From the NCBI RefSeq assembly GCF_002078875.1, contig NC_034412.1:32249552-32313551 (forward strand): DNA of 64,000 nucleotides, given 5' to 3'. Positions 22,871 to 35,800 of this stretch are shown one piece after another. The translations under genes were made by a program, and so were the position numbers. The notes beneath the pieces are model-generated. The model worked only from the letters and a program-made list of their open reading frames with translations. It had not been told where the DNA came from and did not search any database. Positions within the stretch are counted from its first letter, which is position 1, and the number at the start of each line of letters is the position of its first letter. Source of the DNA: Numida meleagris (Eukaryota > Chordata > Aves > Galliformes > Numididae).

Positions 22871-25769
22871 TTGTTGCTGTTCACAGGACTATTCATCAAA
22901 ATGAATAAAATTGTTTGCCATAACTTGAGCTAGCACTGCACTTTGCTATACTGAGATCAGTCAGTTGTTTTCTAACTGCAAGTTAGTACATGCAACTTTG
23001 GGAAGGATACTCTAATATCTATCCTAGAAGTTGTAAGAGTAGACTGCTCACTGTCATTGATGTGAGAGCGCAGCCAGTGTGCCCTGGTTGTCCCTGGTAC
23101 TGTTTTGTCCTGTAGGAGTTTTATCTTCTGAACTATGCTGTGGCAGCCTTCACTGCCTTTACTTTCAACAAGTAAATACTTCAGGATGCAAGGAAGAAAA
23201 TCTTGCAGATGGGATGTTGACTTGTGAAAATGATCTCATGTACGGACTCGTGGGATAACAGGGGCACAGAAATCCACATCTGTGGACTGTACAATTTAAC
23301 AGAAATGTAGAAACCTTCCAGAATTGAGTGCAGTACTATATTTTTAATTGAATTAAATTATTGTAACACGTGGTTAGCTCTTCAGTATTTCTTTTACCAC
23401 TTAAGGACCTGTATTTCACCATTCATTCTGAATCATGCATACATGACAGAATTTCATGATTTGTCTTTTTAATAAACTGCAAGTATTTGTGGTGTCATCT
23501 CTCTTGACAGATTTGATACAACATGAAACATCTTTTACACCTTTGGGAATACTTCATTATTTTCCCTCAGTTTCATTTGATGACAGTCTGGGCTGTTTTG
23601 GTCGGAATAACTATTCAGCCTTCACAGTACCCTAAGGCACAATAAAGCACTGTAGTATTAAATCTAATTCTGGTATTACTTGCTGTCCTATTTGCTTGTG
23701 ACTGTTTTCTTAAAAACCTTGGAATTCTATATGCCATCTCTTGCCTTTTTAAGCTGTATTTCAACACATTTCAAACAGGGATCAAAGCAGGTGAATTACT
23801 TTATTAAAATGAATTTACTTTATTAAAAGTTAAAAATGACCTTCATGTAGTTAATTCAAGTGAGTTTCATATGTTCTACCTTTACTTGGTTTGTCGCTAG
23901 CATTCAATACATTGGATCAGCCACAGAAAATGCTCTTACAGTGCCTTGGCTGTTGTCAGTATTTCATGTCCAGGGCAGTGCGGTCTTTTGTTGTATCATA
24001 TCCTTTCGAGCATTTGTTTCAGGTGATTTGCTCAGGTAGGAGGGGACAGCTGGATGTAACATTTGTTGTTTCAGTGTTTGTTGTTCTTTTAGGACTTCTT
24101 CATTTTAGCAGCCTTTTCACACATCGCTTCATTACTATGGCTTATGTTATCACTTGTGAACAGATGACACATGGATCTATAATTCTGGATGGTCTTCTCA
24201 GATTTTGCCTTTGTATTTCTCTGCCTGCAACATCTCCATAACTGGATGAATGCTAATCTTTTATTCCAAACAAAGAAGTCAAAGGATTCTTTTTAATCCT
24301 GTTGTTTAGGTTTGGTTTTTCTTGCTCATGAGTACTTCTTGTCCCAAATACTGCCTCTCTTTTCCTTCTTGTACGGTATGAGAATTTTAAAATGTTGAGT
24401 ATAGTTCATGATATAATCAACACCCTGCAGTTCAAAACATGATTTTTTTTTCCTTTCATTTTTTTCTCCTTCTCCCATTTGCAGAACTTACAAAAAAATC
24501 CCATAAGTAACTGACTTCTCTGAAAGTCAGACAGAACACCATTTTTTTATAGGACTACCACCTCTCAGGCCAGTGACCTAAATTCTAGATTACAGCAAAT
24601 ACAAAAGCCACAGTCTGCTTTTCTCCATGTGCAATCACGTTTTTATTATTTGATTTCTTTTTGTTGACTTGCCCAGAATATTAATTTACTTATATTTTTT
24701 TTCTTTTCTAAACTGCAGGAGCCATAAAAATAATAAAAAAATATTTTTGAATTGAGCTTTCTCTGTGGTATCTTCTATGCAATTAAAAATTATCAAAATT
24801 TAATGTAGTTTGTCAGCTTCTAATGTACTTCTCATTTTGATTTAGACTTGATCTTCAGTTAATTTTTGCAGAAAATTTACCCTTTCGTTATATGCTATTT
24901 TATTTAATTTTTGGCTCAGTACATGTTCTTTTTATTCAGTACACACTTTATGTTAAAAATGTTTAAATTACTTAATAAGACATAGTCACAGGTTGCTGAC
25001 ATTGCTGTAATTATTACTTTACTTTCTTGGCAGTAGCACAAATACGTATTTTAATTCTCAACCAAAGCTATTCTCTCACCCTTATAAAATATCAGTTTAA
25101 TTTTATTTTTTTTGCAGGAACTTCCCAGTGTGATCACCATAAATATACACAGTTCCTACAGTGGCATTAATAGAATTGTGTTTAAAAGTAATTATCCCCT
25201 CTGATGTTTTCATAAGTGGTGTGTAGGCATGCAGTAAATTCACTAATCTTGTGCTAGAGTTATGGTGAAGACAACATCGGAGTCATTCTTGCACTGAGCT
25301 TGAGATCCGGCTTCAGGAGGAGAGATGCAAATCCTGCAGAGAAAACAAGGAAATGGTTAAATTTGGAGTGCCAGGAGTTTCTGTGCCTCCACAAGTCACA
25401 TACGCAGTTAGAGTTCAGGCTGCATGACAGTGTCTTTGGAACAGGCGACAACCTGTGTGGGGAGCAGGCACAATAAGGCTACCAGGAGGAGGAGGTTACT
25501 GCTGCCTGAAATAAGCAGCAATGTAGTTCTCTCTGCTGGGCCAGCAAGTCATGAAGGACTGAACTTTTGTAGATCAACAGGTGCTGTGTGCCACTACTCC
25601 CAGTGAATCCACAGTGCAAGAATTCTGTAGTCACCACGAATTTCAGACAGAGTGGCAGAGTGTTCTTAAATGATTGGAATTAAGGAGTTGTGGCACAGAG
25701 CCTTATTGCCATTTTGGCAGAAGTGCTTGAAAATGAGAATTTAGAATTGCTTTGGTTTGGGGCTTCTGA

Positions 25770-25792
25770 AAATAATAATAATAAATAATAAT
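25770..25792. repeat. (AAT)n microsatellite
   Basis: Seven AAT-like units with one interruption. Confidence 0.88.
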
Positions 25793-26032
25793 GCCACTAG
25801 ATGTTCATTTCTAGCTCATCTCTACAAATATTTCTAAGTCAAGTTCCGTAAAGTTGTTGAAATGCTGGATACCAGATGCAAAATAAGTGTTTTTAACTGT
25901 CATTGGGGATGGTAAGAGATTCTGTCATCTCAGTGGCCAATGGCCAAGGTGTGCTGTGCAGGTAGGCCTGGAGTTGTGAGCAGGCAAAAATAAAAGAGGG
26001 TTATATATGGCTCTATTTGAAGCAGAAGACTG

Positions 26033-26056
26033 AAAAAAAAAAAAAAAAAAAAAAAA
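26033..26056. repeat. poly(A) run, 24 bases
   Basis: Twenty-four consecutive A followed by five G. No gene-like sequence with a matching direct repeat is seen upstream, so it is not called as a retrocopy tail. Confidence 0.9.
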
Positions 26057-28141
26057 GGGGGTGAATGACAGCAGGAGAAACTTGTTTTCTAGAGACAGCA
26101 ATAGGCTGCAGCTGGTGGTGTAAGATGTGTGTGCTGGAAACTGGCCTGTGGCATACCTGTGCCCACTAACTCCATGAACAGCCCTCTTATCCAGAGCCAG
26201 AGCTCATCACCATCTGTTCTATCAGATACTGCACCCAGTGTTAATTTTTTGTCATGTTGACTTACACTGGCAGAAAAATGTGCTCATATCCACAAGTAAA
26301 CCTAATCTATGAGTTTGTGAATTAAGTTCATTGTATATTGATTGTCCTGTAATACCATTCATTACTGTGTGTCATATTTGTATCTTCTTCTCTGTTGATA
26401 GTAGTTCTAAGCTTCATACCCTTAGCAAAAGCGTATAAACATTAACATGCAAGAATATCAGCAAGAGAAAAACAGACATTCAAAGCAGAGAGATAGAGAA
26501 CTTCATCATCCACAAATTTCCAATGCAGTAGATTTTTTTTCTGGTAAAGTTCACTGTGGTCTCAATGCTCATCTTTAATCAGTCATCTTGATTCCCATTA
26601 AAGCAATTCTTTTGAAAGTTCTTTTGAAGCTGATAATAACAATTACATTCAGACTAGCATGTTTTTATATGTTCTCATTTCATTTTCCCCTTTCTTAAAT
26701 GCAGATACAATGTTGTTTTTTCTGTATTCATAAATACAATCTCACTTTGATAGCAGTTTTAAAGTCTTTTTCCCCTGTGCCATTTTTCTTTATATTGCAT
26801 CTGCAGTGACAGTTGTTTGAATTTCCCAGTCCAAGGCCTTTATGAACTTGATATTTTTGCTTTCCATTAGCTGTTAAAATTTCCTTTTACACTTATTAAT
26901 CCTAATATTATTTTTAATATTTTTCATATATTAAATCTTTTCTTTGTTCTTTTGTTAAGAACTAATGTCCTTAATAAACATAGAAACAGTATTTTTAATG
27001 TGGCGACCATAAATAAGCTGACTTTGGCTGAACTTCACTGAAAATCAGATTTCTTTTTTCATTCTTCATCTTTTACGGCTTAGGGAACTTTTCCTGTTTG
27101 TTAAATCTCCCTCCAGAGTTATAGCTCCGCTTCAATTCTGATTCTCAGTTGATCTCTATACTTTGAGGTTTCCAAAATACAAGCTTGTTTTTGAAGTATT
27201 TTTTATATCCTTCTGCAGTTGATGTCTTTCCATTCATATTTTGTCCTGTAACTCATGCTGCAAATTCCTAGCAAGATTTTAATCATTGCCTTGGAAAACT
27301 TTTGCCTTCTGCTGTACTTGGAGACTTGAACTCTTACCTGATTATCCTTTCCAGCTGGTTAAATGACTTTTTCCTTTTGAAACTTAAAAATTCCCCAAAC
27401 CCTGTATTACTTAACCAAATCAATTTGCTCCACTATTAAATTTTTTATCCATTATATAAAATTCATTCTTGTTTTATCATATAGTACTGAAAATATGCTA
27501 AATTCAAATTAAAACATCTCCTGGATTTGTGAATTCTTTGTCACTGACAACTCTCCCATTAGCAGTGTTTCGTTATTAATAGCTATTACTAACAATTTCG
27601 AGTTGCCGGTCTTTCTTTGCAGAGGTGAAGTCACCAGTAACTGCATATTTCTGACATTTTCTTTACTGTATATAATTACAGGGAGATCTTCTGTACTGTA
27701 GTCTGAACCTTTGAATCTCAACCTGTTGATACCTAACTGTTATGCATGAGAATTTCTAGAGTTAATCTTCTACAGAAAACCAAAAATGATCTCTTAAAAA
27801 GAGAAGAATAACTGGGTAGAAAACTTCATCTTGGAAGCTTGCAGTGATGAGAAAGAATTTTGAGCAGGTTTCACTTAACTGACATTATGGGCAAGAACTA
27901 AAACATCTGAAGGAGTACCCATGTAAAGTTCAGTATTTCAGTGTGCTTTAAAGTGTTTGAAATTCTAAGAAAAACTTTTTGAAGTCACGTATAAATAGAC
28001 TTAAAATTACAACAACATTTGATACTGGATATATTAGAAGGCATAAAGGGCAGGCAGTGTTATAGAGGCATCACTGTGGAATCTCAATCAGTTCTTCACA
28101 GTAAAAGTAATTTAATTAACAGAAGTGGGACCAAAAACATT

Positions 28142-28160
28142 GCAACAACAACAACAACAA
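28142..28160. repeat. (CAA)n microsatellite
   Basis: Six CAA units. Confidence 0.88.
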
Positions 28161-29019
28161 AATTGCAACAAAGCTGTGACAATGACACTTGCTCTTTCTC
28201 AGGTGTTGTTTTAGAATAGAAATTCATTAACAATATAAGCATGAAATAGAGAATCTTTTATTAAGAAACTACAGCTCTTAAGAAACTGCATTTTTATTGG
28301 AAAATTCTGACTATTTACAAACTGGATAAGAAATCCCTAAGTGGACACTCCCTGTAGTTACCATCTTATCCACATATTGTGACTTCTGTATTCTGGAAGC
28401 CAGTGTCCTCCCCGAGCCCTCTCGCCCAGTGTTCCCACAAAGGCTTTGCTGTCCTGCAAATCCCTCTGGCATCTTTATGGAAGTGCAGCTGTTGGGTGTA
28501 CAAACACCACCTGATTGATGGGAGTGAGACTGAGGTTGTAAAGCTGGTATAGTTAACCTAAAGTACTCGTTCTATCTCTCTCTTGAGCTTAACTGGCTTT
28601 TGGATTTTCAACTGTTATTTTTGCTCTTGCTTGATCTCATGCCCATAAAACTCTGAGTGCTAGTTCTCATCTTCTGTCATGCACTTCTCCTGTACTGCAT
28701 ACATTCAGAAAAGGACACATTAAACAAAAGGATGTACTTACAGAAGGGGAGGGAAAAAAAAGGAAGCATTGAAGAGTTCCCTTGAGGAACACAGTAACAT
28801 GAGGGAAAAGTTTGAACTGCAGGGGACATGTCATCTGTGGCTGGGCTGAGCAACAGGCCTGAGCAATGAGAGCGTGGACTATCACAAGGCCCTGTTAAAA
28901 GAGGAAGATGTCACTCTCATCTGAAGGGAAGAGGCTAATAGCAGTGAAAAATAGCAGCAAGGGATTGGATGTCCCCGAGGAGCAGCCAAGGGCAGTAGCT
29001 TTCTAAGTCATGATTAGTA

Positions 29020-29876
29020 GAATCATAGAATGACTAAGGTTGGAAAAGACCTCCAAGATCATCTAGTCCAACCATCCACTTGCCACCAGTATTTCCCCAC
29101 TAAACCCTTAGTGTTCCTTAGTACAACATCTAAATGATTCTTGAACATCTCCAGGGTTGATGACTCCACTACCTTCGTGGGCAGCCCACTCCAGTGCCTG
29201 ACCGCTCTTTCAGAGAATACATTTTTCCAAATAATCTAATCTGAACCTCCTGTTGTGCAACTTGAGGCCACTCCCTTTCATCCTATTGCTAGATGTGTGG
29301 GAGAAGAGGCCAACCCCCACCTTGCCACAGCCTCCTTTCAGGTTGTTGTAGAGAGCAATAAGGTCACTCCTGAGCCTCCTCTTCTCCAGATTAAATAATC
29401 CCTGTTCTCTCAGCTGCTTTTCATAGGATTGTGCTCCAGATCCCTCACCAGCTTCATTGCCCTTCTCTGAACATACTCGAGGGCGTTGATGTCTTTCTTG
29501 TAGTGAGGAGCCCCAAACCGAACACAGTACTTAAGGTACGGTCTCACCAAAGCTGAGTAAAGGGGAACAGTCACCTCCCTTCTCCTCCTGGCAACACTAT
29601 TTCTGATATAAGACAGGATGCCATTGGTCTTCTTGGCCACCTGGGCACACTGCTGGCTCATGTTCGGCTGAGCATTGACTAAAACCCCCCGGTCCGTTTC
29701 TTCCACACTTTATTCCAGCCACTCTGCCCCAATCCTGTAGCATTGCTTGGGGTTGTTGTGGCCAAAATGCAGAACCTGGCATTTGGTCTTGGGGAACTTC
29801 ATCCCATTGGCCTCAGCCCAGCTATTCAGCCTGTCCAGATCCCTCTGTAGGGCCTTCCTACCCTCAGGCAAAATTC
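29020..29876 (-). mobile_element. CR1 LINE 3' end, antisense, 5'-truncated
   Basis: The plus strand begins with GAATCATAGAATGACTAAGG, the reverse complement of a CR1 terminal octamer (ATTCTATGATTC), then GTTGGAAAAGACCTCCAAGA and CATCTAGTCCAACCATCC. It continues through the 3' UTR into ORF2 C-terminal coding sequence up to about 29876. The copy has a complete 3' end and is truncated inside reverse transcriptase, which is standard for CR1 insertion. It belongs to a different subfamily from the copies at 6.6 and 40.5 kb, judged by its 3' UTR. Confidence 0.93.
29410..29876 (-). pseudogene. CR1 ORF2 C-terminal remnant
   Basis: Starting at the truncated 5' edge, the minus strand encodes [20 protein letters not shown], then [18 protein letters not shown]. 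After a frameshift near 29710 it continues as [39 protein letters not shown] and [16 protein letters not shown]. These are the region just after the RT catalytic aspartates and the thumb/connection part of CR1 ORF2. Frame changes near 29710 and 29420 make it non-functional. Confidence 0.85.
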
Positions 29877-32800
29877 TTTTATTCAGTGACCATATTAAAG
29901 AGAAAACATGTGGGAGGAGAGAGAGAAGCATACCATCACAGTATGTTTTTTTAAGTCATTTAGTCCATTCCTGTGCACTGCTCTTGCCCTCTCTTTTTAA
30001 TAATAGCTGAATAAATTGAAAATATATTTCAATATTTTGAAATATTTTGAATGAAAAGTGTATGTATATTTCGTAGCAATCTCAGAGTGGAATATTTTGA
30101 GTTTCATGGAAAGAAGTCCCATTTTTACTCGTTGAGTGATTACTGAATTTGTCCAGGGTTCACAAATGTTTACAGAACTGACTGATACTACAGCTAATGG
30201 GCTAGTCCTTGGAAAAAAATCTAAACATTATTATGCTTTTAATACTTGATATCCTATGGGCACCTAGTGTGTTGTGAAAGATAAATAAAATTTAAGTGGA
30301 TTATTTATGCAATAAAAAAAACATATTTCAGTATCATGATATATGGCATATATTCCATTCCAGAGAAGGCTTCATATGTCATATGTGTCACACAGAGCTC
30401 TGCTTGTGAATTGTTTTCTGCAGCATGCGTGTGGTACATGATAAAGGACATAATCAGAGTTACAGTCGACATATTAAAGACCTCCTGTGCATGGAGATAT
30501 TATTTATAAAAGTAACATACAATTGTAATTTTTCAGCAGGGCCTAGCTTCATTCTTTCTTTTTAAGCAGAAGAATAGTTAATAAGGTAAAATTTTGATTA
30601 AGAGATGAGGACTATATTTTCAAAGTTATCCTTCTAGTAGTTTTATCTAGCTAAGTGCTCATACTGATATTAAGTCTTTATATTCAGAACTGAGATTCGA
30701 CACATCTTAAAAAGATGGAGGGAATCTTGACCTCTTTTGCAGCTTGTATCCACAAGTTAGTGAGGGATCATCCTATACTGTGCTGTAAGATTTGAGAGGC
30801 TATGTAATTGCCAGTGCACTTGGCTGGTGAGTGCAAAGGTATTGCATGGTCATATTGTGTCAGGATGAGCACTCAAAGATTTCTGATACCTGAATAAACC
30901 TCTCAAGCCTGGATTTGTACACAGTTTCAGTGTTTATGCAGTTTCATCCTTAGAGTCAGAAGCACAATCTCAGTGACATGGCTGTCCTCGAACGTCAAAT
31001 CTTGTCTTGAAGAAAATGCATTAGAATAAAAGTAAAGAGTGTACTGAAAAATGTACAGTTAAAGAAAATATCTGATGCTTGGAAGAATCTAAACAGTACT
31101 AAGCAGTCCTAGATAATCACATGGTTTGCCTGAGGCTTTAGATGCTTTGGAAGCCTAAATTTATACACAAAGATGGGAGCTTTATTTGCATGCATTTTTC
31201 ATTTAGTCTCAAACTGTCAAGAAAGTATATGTACACAAAGTGTTGCAGAGATATCTATTAAATCATTTATAGGTGAAGTTGTCAAATTTACATACTTAAT
31301 TGCACACAAGTGAGCACCAGTGCACAAAATCAGAATTTACTCCCACATGAGAAAAGAAGCATGGAATTGTAACTGTGTGCATATGTAAAGAATTGATATT
31401 CATTTTGAGTATTATTTTTATTGTTTATTTTGTCACAATACTTGAAAAAGGATTAAAAAAAACTTTCTTTACACTTTGTTAACAGAGACAACTGAGGAGA
31501 TAGTAGATAATTAGTTTTAAATATTTTTTGCCACACTCAAATGACAATTACATATTTCATACATATTTTATCTATACAAATATTATCATGAGTTAACTAT
31601 ATGACTTCCTCTGTGAGAGCAAACCTATATTGAAATCCTGTCTGTATTATAGTCACGGGGAGGACTGCCAAGATGAGGATTTCATCCCTAGTCATACTCC
31701 TGCAAAGAAAGAGTAGAGTTCATGATACTGTAAATCACTAACCCATATCAAATATGATATTAAATGTAGCTATGCTTCTAACACCATCCTATTCACTTCA
31801 AAATCTACTATTGTAAAAGTAACCATTCTAAGACACAGTTTAAAATGATAATAAAATTAGTGTATCAAATGTGAATTCTGACTTTGCTCTGAAATACATC
31901 AGGATATTCATTTCATTGACACTGTAATTTGATAAATGTTTGCAAAGAGATAAACTGAAACCAGAAGAAGTTTATTTTTTCCTTTTTTTTTGTGTTATTT
32001 TGTTTATTTATTAACTTCTAGTGAAAAGATTATTTGTATTTTTTGCCTTGGGGCAGGAGATAAAAAAACTGCATCTAAAATTCCCTATTTATTTCTAAGT
32101 AAAACAGTACTGTATAGAAAAGTCATAAAAACAGAGACTGCAAATTGAATTCCAATAACTCTATTCTGTGAAAAACAAAAACTCCATCTAGTAAATCGGA
32201 AAGCATTATTGACAATTATATGCAAATTACCAGTCTTTTGGCAGACTCTTCAAAACTATTATCTTATGACAACTCTGTAAATTACACAGTTATGCCAGTA
32301 ATGTCAGATTGTTCATTATACTTTATTGATACATTTATGTTCCATTATATTGGAATTTTTTTGATGGCTCTTATGAGACGTTCTTATTTGCTTATTTTTT
32401 CAGCTAAATTTCCCTTGCATCCTGTACTTACCCTCACCTTCAGAGTCATAACTTCTTGTAAAGTTGAAGTGACAGAGGAAGTCAACTGGTTGAAGGACCA
32501 TAACCATTCAGTGTTTGTTATATCCTGAAGGAAAGGCCACCGTATAATGCAGATGAAAATGAGTGCTGTATTGTTGTTGTAAGACTTTATGGAGTCCTGT
32601 GCATATCCTCCCTTTTCAAACCATGTTTGTTCTTGAGCTCAGACCATGTATTCCTCTACCTGCCCCAAATTCAGTAGCCTATGTTTCTTCTTGAGCTGAG
32701 AACAAATTTACCATTGCTTCTCTGCTACCAAGTATGTGCTCTCTCTCTCTATTACAGCTTATATTTAATGAACGAAGAACAGGCACCCTGTTTATGTTTA

Positions 32801-35800
32801 TTCATAACAAGTTTAGGTGTTACTTTTGAAGATAAAGAAACGAGTTTGATGATACACAATATCAGCTACACGCTCTGCACTGATAGCAAACTTTAGCAAT
32901 CAAGGAAAGATAAAAAGGTTTTGCAGAATTTAATCACATACTTCAAAGTAGGCTTAAGAACATATATTTCAGAAATTGAGATAAAATATGAATGTTTAAT
33001 TTATCTTCTTTCTTTTTTACCACGAGTGTTTCTGATTCTGTTGCTAATAACCTCATTGCTTGTCAGCCAATGCCTCTTGCAATTTTTTTTTTTTACTGGA
33101 GTTATTCTTTTCTTCTTTTCTGAAGTAACTTTTGTTGAAAAAAAAAAAAATCTCCTAATTAGCTTTTAGTTTTCCAAAGGATGTGACTGATACTTAATTT
33201 TACTTGTGTAGAGGACATACGGTTTTTGGGGTGTCTAGGTATATTTTACACACTTGTTGGAAAGCAGAAAGTTGTTGTAAAAATAACCAATTCATGTGCA
33301 ATGTCACACGCTGAGGTTCAACGCTGATGAAGAACTCCATTTCTAAAGTAACCTCTGACGATATCTCTGTGTGATGCCAAGGAAAGGCAGTGTAGTGTTC
33401 CATTTTGGCTGGTTGTTGCAGTAACATGAGAAATATGCTTCTCTGCTATGACTAGAGGTAACTGTAAACTTGTTTGGGCAAGGTTTCTAACCAGTTAAGA
33501 AGCACCACCTTGCATAATATTTGTTCTTTTCTCTTTTGGATATTTTTAATTGGATCTTGGTAATAAGGATATTGTTCAAGCAAAACTCAAAACATATCTG
33601 CACCCTTTTTCATAAAATCAGATTAATTATGACCCTGATGTCACGAGCAATTACTTAAAAAAGCTCTTTCTTTCCTTATTCAGGTCCTTCTGCTAATCTT
33701 CGAAGTGGAAAAGTCACAATGAACACAGCTGTCACAGAATGAAATGCAATTTTTTTGGAGGACTTAAATTCACATTCTTTCTACAAGTCCTGCTGAAATG
33801 AAATACTGGTACATTTTGATAGTATTGTCAAAGATCCTCTTCTCTTTCCATTCTGTAGCTATAGAAGTGTCAAACTGAGAATATGAGCTGACCTGTGTTT
33901 GTATATTTCAAAATCCCAAAACTCTTTCTCCAGTGCAAGGACCGGTAGTAGACTATGTCTGGTCACAAATTTATTTTCTGAGGGACAAATCTTGACGAAA
34001 CCTCTTGGATTTGATTCATTTTAGCTTTTGTTTAGCTTTTCTCTCTGCTGGTTCCATAAAGGTGATCATGGTAGAACAAAGAAATAAAATCAAAGAACAA
34101 AGGATTAATGTCCCAGTGGCAAATAGTGCTGACAGTCAAGCTGCTAGTTAGTGCAGAAAGCTGTTAGCTTGTGGTAAAAGGCTGTGTGGGCCTAAGTGCC
34201 CTTCCAACATTGTTACCATGGGTTTATGTGGATGAGGGTGCTACCTCTACAATTTTAGGTCTTGAAGTTTTGAGACTTGTTCTTTCTTTGGTATTCAAAA
34301 TTAAGTAATGGAAACATAGGAGGAAATATCGCACATCTGTACAGCATACATCTCACTTGCTACTTTCCAGAGAGAGAGGAAGAAGTCAGGCCTAGTATTG
34401 TGCCCTAGAAGCTGCTGAGGGCCAAGGTCTTCATGAGGAACTGGGAGCAGGGCCTGCTGGCTCACGATATCGGCCAAACAGTAGAACAGGTTCAGTTTGG
34501 GGGGAGAACATGAGAACCATCTGAAAATTATTTACAGGTTAACATTATTATTTAACATCCAGCCTTTGGCCAATTTAAAGTAGTCATGGTAAGATATTTC
34601 CTTACATGTTAGCAGACATTGTTCAGATAAACACTAATATTCTGAGTAACTGAAGGAGTTGAACCAGGTAAAGGACATTGGTCTAAAGGTCAGCCTTAGA
34701 ACTTGAAATTCAAGCACAGTTTTAAAAACAGAAGGCTCAGGAAATGTAACATTGTGCATATATATTAGGTCTGAAGAGCAGGTCTGCTATTTTGGCATAT
34801 TAGTAGCGCTAAGTGACCTCCTGCTGCGTTTTGGGTCTGCATAATGCCAGCTCTTCAGTATGTCTGGCTTCTTTCCTAACACTGCCTCATTATACTTTCT
34901 GAAAAGGAAAACACACTTCCTAGAAGCTACCTACAAGGTGGTTTGGCTTAGCATTCCTTTTTTTTCCAGTTTTTTTTTTTACATTTTCCTTTCTCTTTTG
35001 TTCTTCTCATGGCAGCAGAAAGCACAGGCTCCCGTGAGAATTCCTGTGGGCTACAGCTCATTTACAGCTGATTTTAGAGACAGTGAAAGAAGAGTACTTT
35101 GATTCAGAGCTTGTCTGCTACCTGCCTGACTGAAACAAGGAAATGCATAAATCCAGGTATTAAAATAAATAGACAAAGAACGAGATGTTTTATGAAAGCT
35201 CTAGAACCTTAAAACCTTTGTTTGTTCTGTATTTTACTTGATTATCTGAACTTGTTCTCACTTTCCTAGCAAACAACTGCAAAGAGAAGTGCAAACAGAC
35301 AAAGGGAACAGCAAAGAGGATTTTAAAAATGCATGCAATTACAGAGGAGTTTAGACAGAAAATCCTTCCCATTGGTTTATTTGTTTAAAACGAATTGCTG
35401 CAGATACTGTACTATGTAACTCGTGGCTTACCTCTGCACACTATTTTGCAAGAGATAAGAGGCTGGTAGGTTAAGTTAATAGTTTTATTTTGTTGCAATA
35501 AGATGTCTGGCACATAGAGTACTTTCTTTTGTTTTGTTTCATTTCCGTGAGAAACCAATGGCAGTAGAACAGAAAAATGTGACTTGTTAAACTTGGAAAT
35601 AGCTGTTTTCTCTAGTCCCCTTCTGAGATTATGTGGTCTTTGTAGCACTTGGAATTCTGTAGGATTAGAAGAAAAAGCTAAACAATTTGACACAACAAAG
35701 CAGTGCACAACTTCAGCTGCTAACAATGACTTAGTAGCTTGCCTGTCTTTCCAGAATCTGACAAGTGCCTGAGGAAAGGCAAACAACTCATATTGTGAGA

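Larger units (their letters stand above)
22871..29019. other. unannotated sequence, no gene seen
   Basis: About 6 kb with no recognised gene. It contains an AAT microsatellite, a 24-base A run and a CAA microsatellite. The parts 25240-25640 and 28380-28530 are clearly richer in G+C than their surroundings, but I find no splice-bounded frame or known repeat in them. A 116-codon frame at 23891-24241 begins with TTG and shows only hydrophobic stretches, without a family signature. Confidence 0.45.

Noticed and set aside
23891..24241. 116-codon plus-strand frame with hydrophobic stretches
   Set aside because: It begins with TTG instead of ATG, has no homologous family signature, and hydrophobic residues are expected from T-rich DNA.
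26033..26056. A24 run as the tail of a processed retrocopy
   Set aside because: No gene-like sequence or flanking direct repeat was found upstream, and CR1-driven poly(A) retrocopies are rare in birds.
28142..28160. CRISPR-like or satellite array
   Set aside because: Simple trinucleotide repeat only; no array of longer repeats with spacers exists anywhere in the window.
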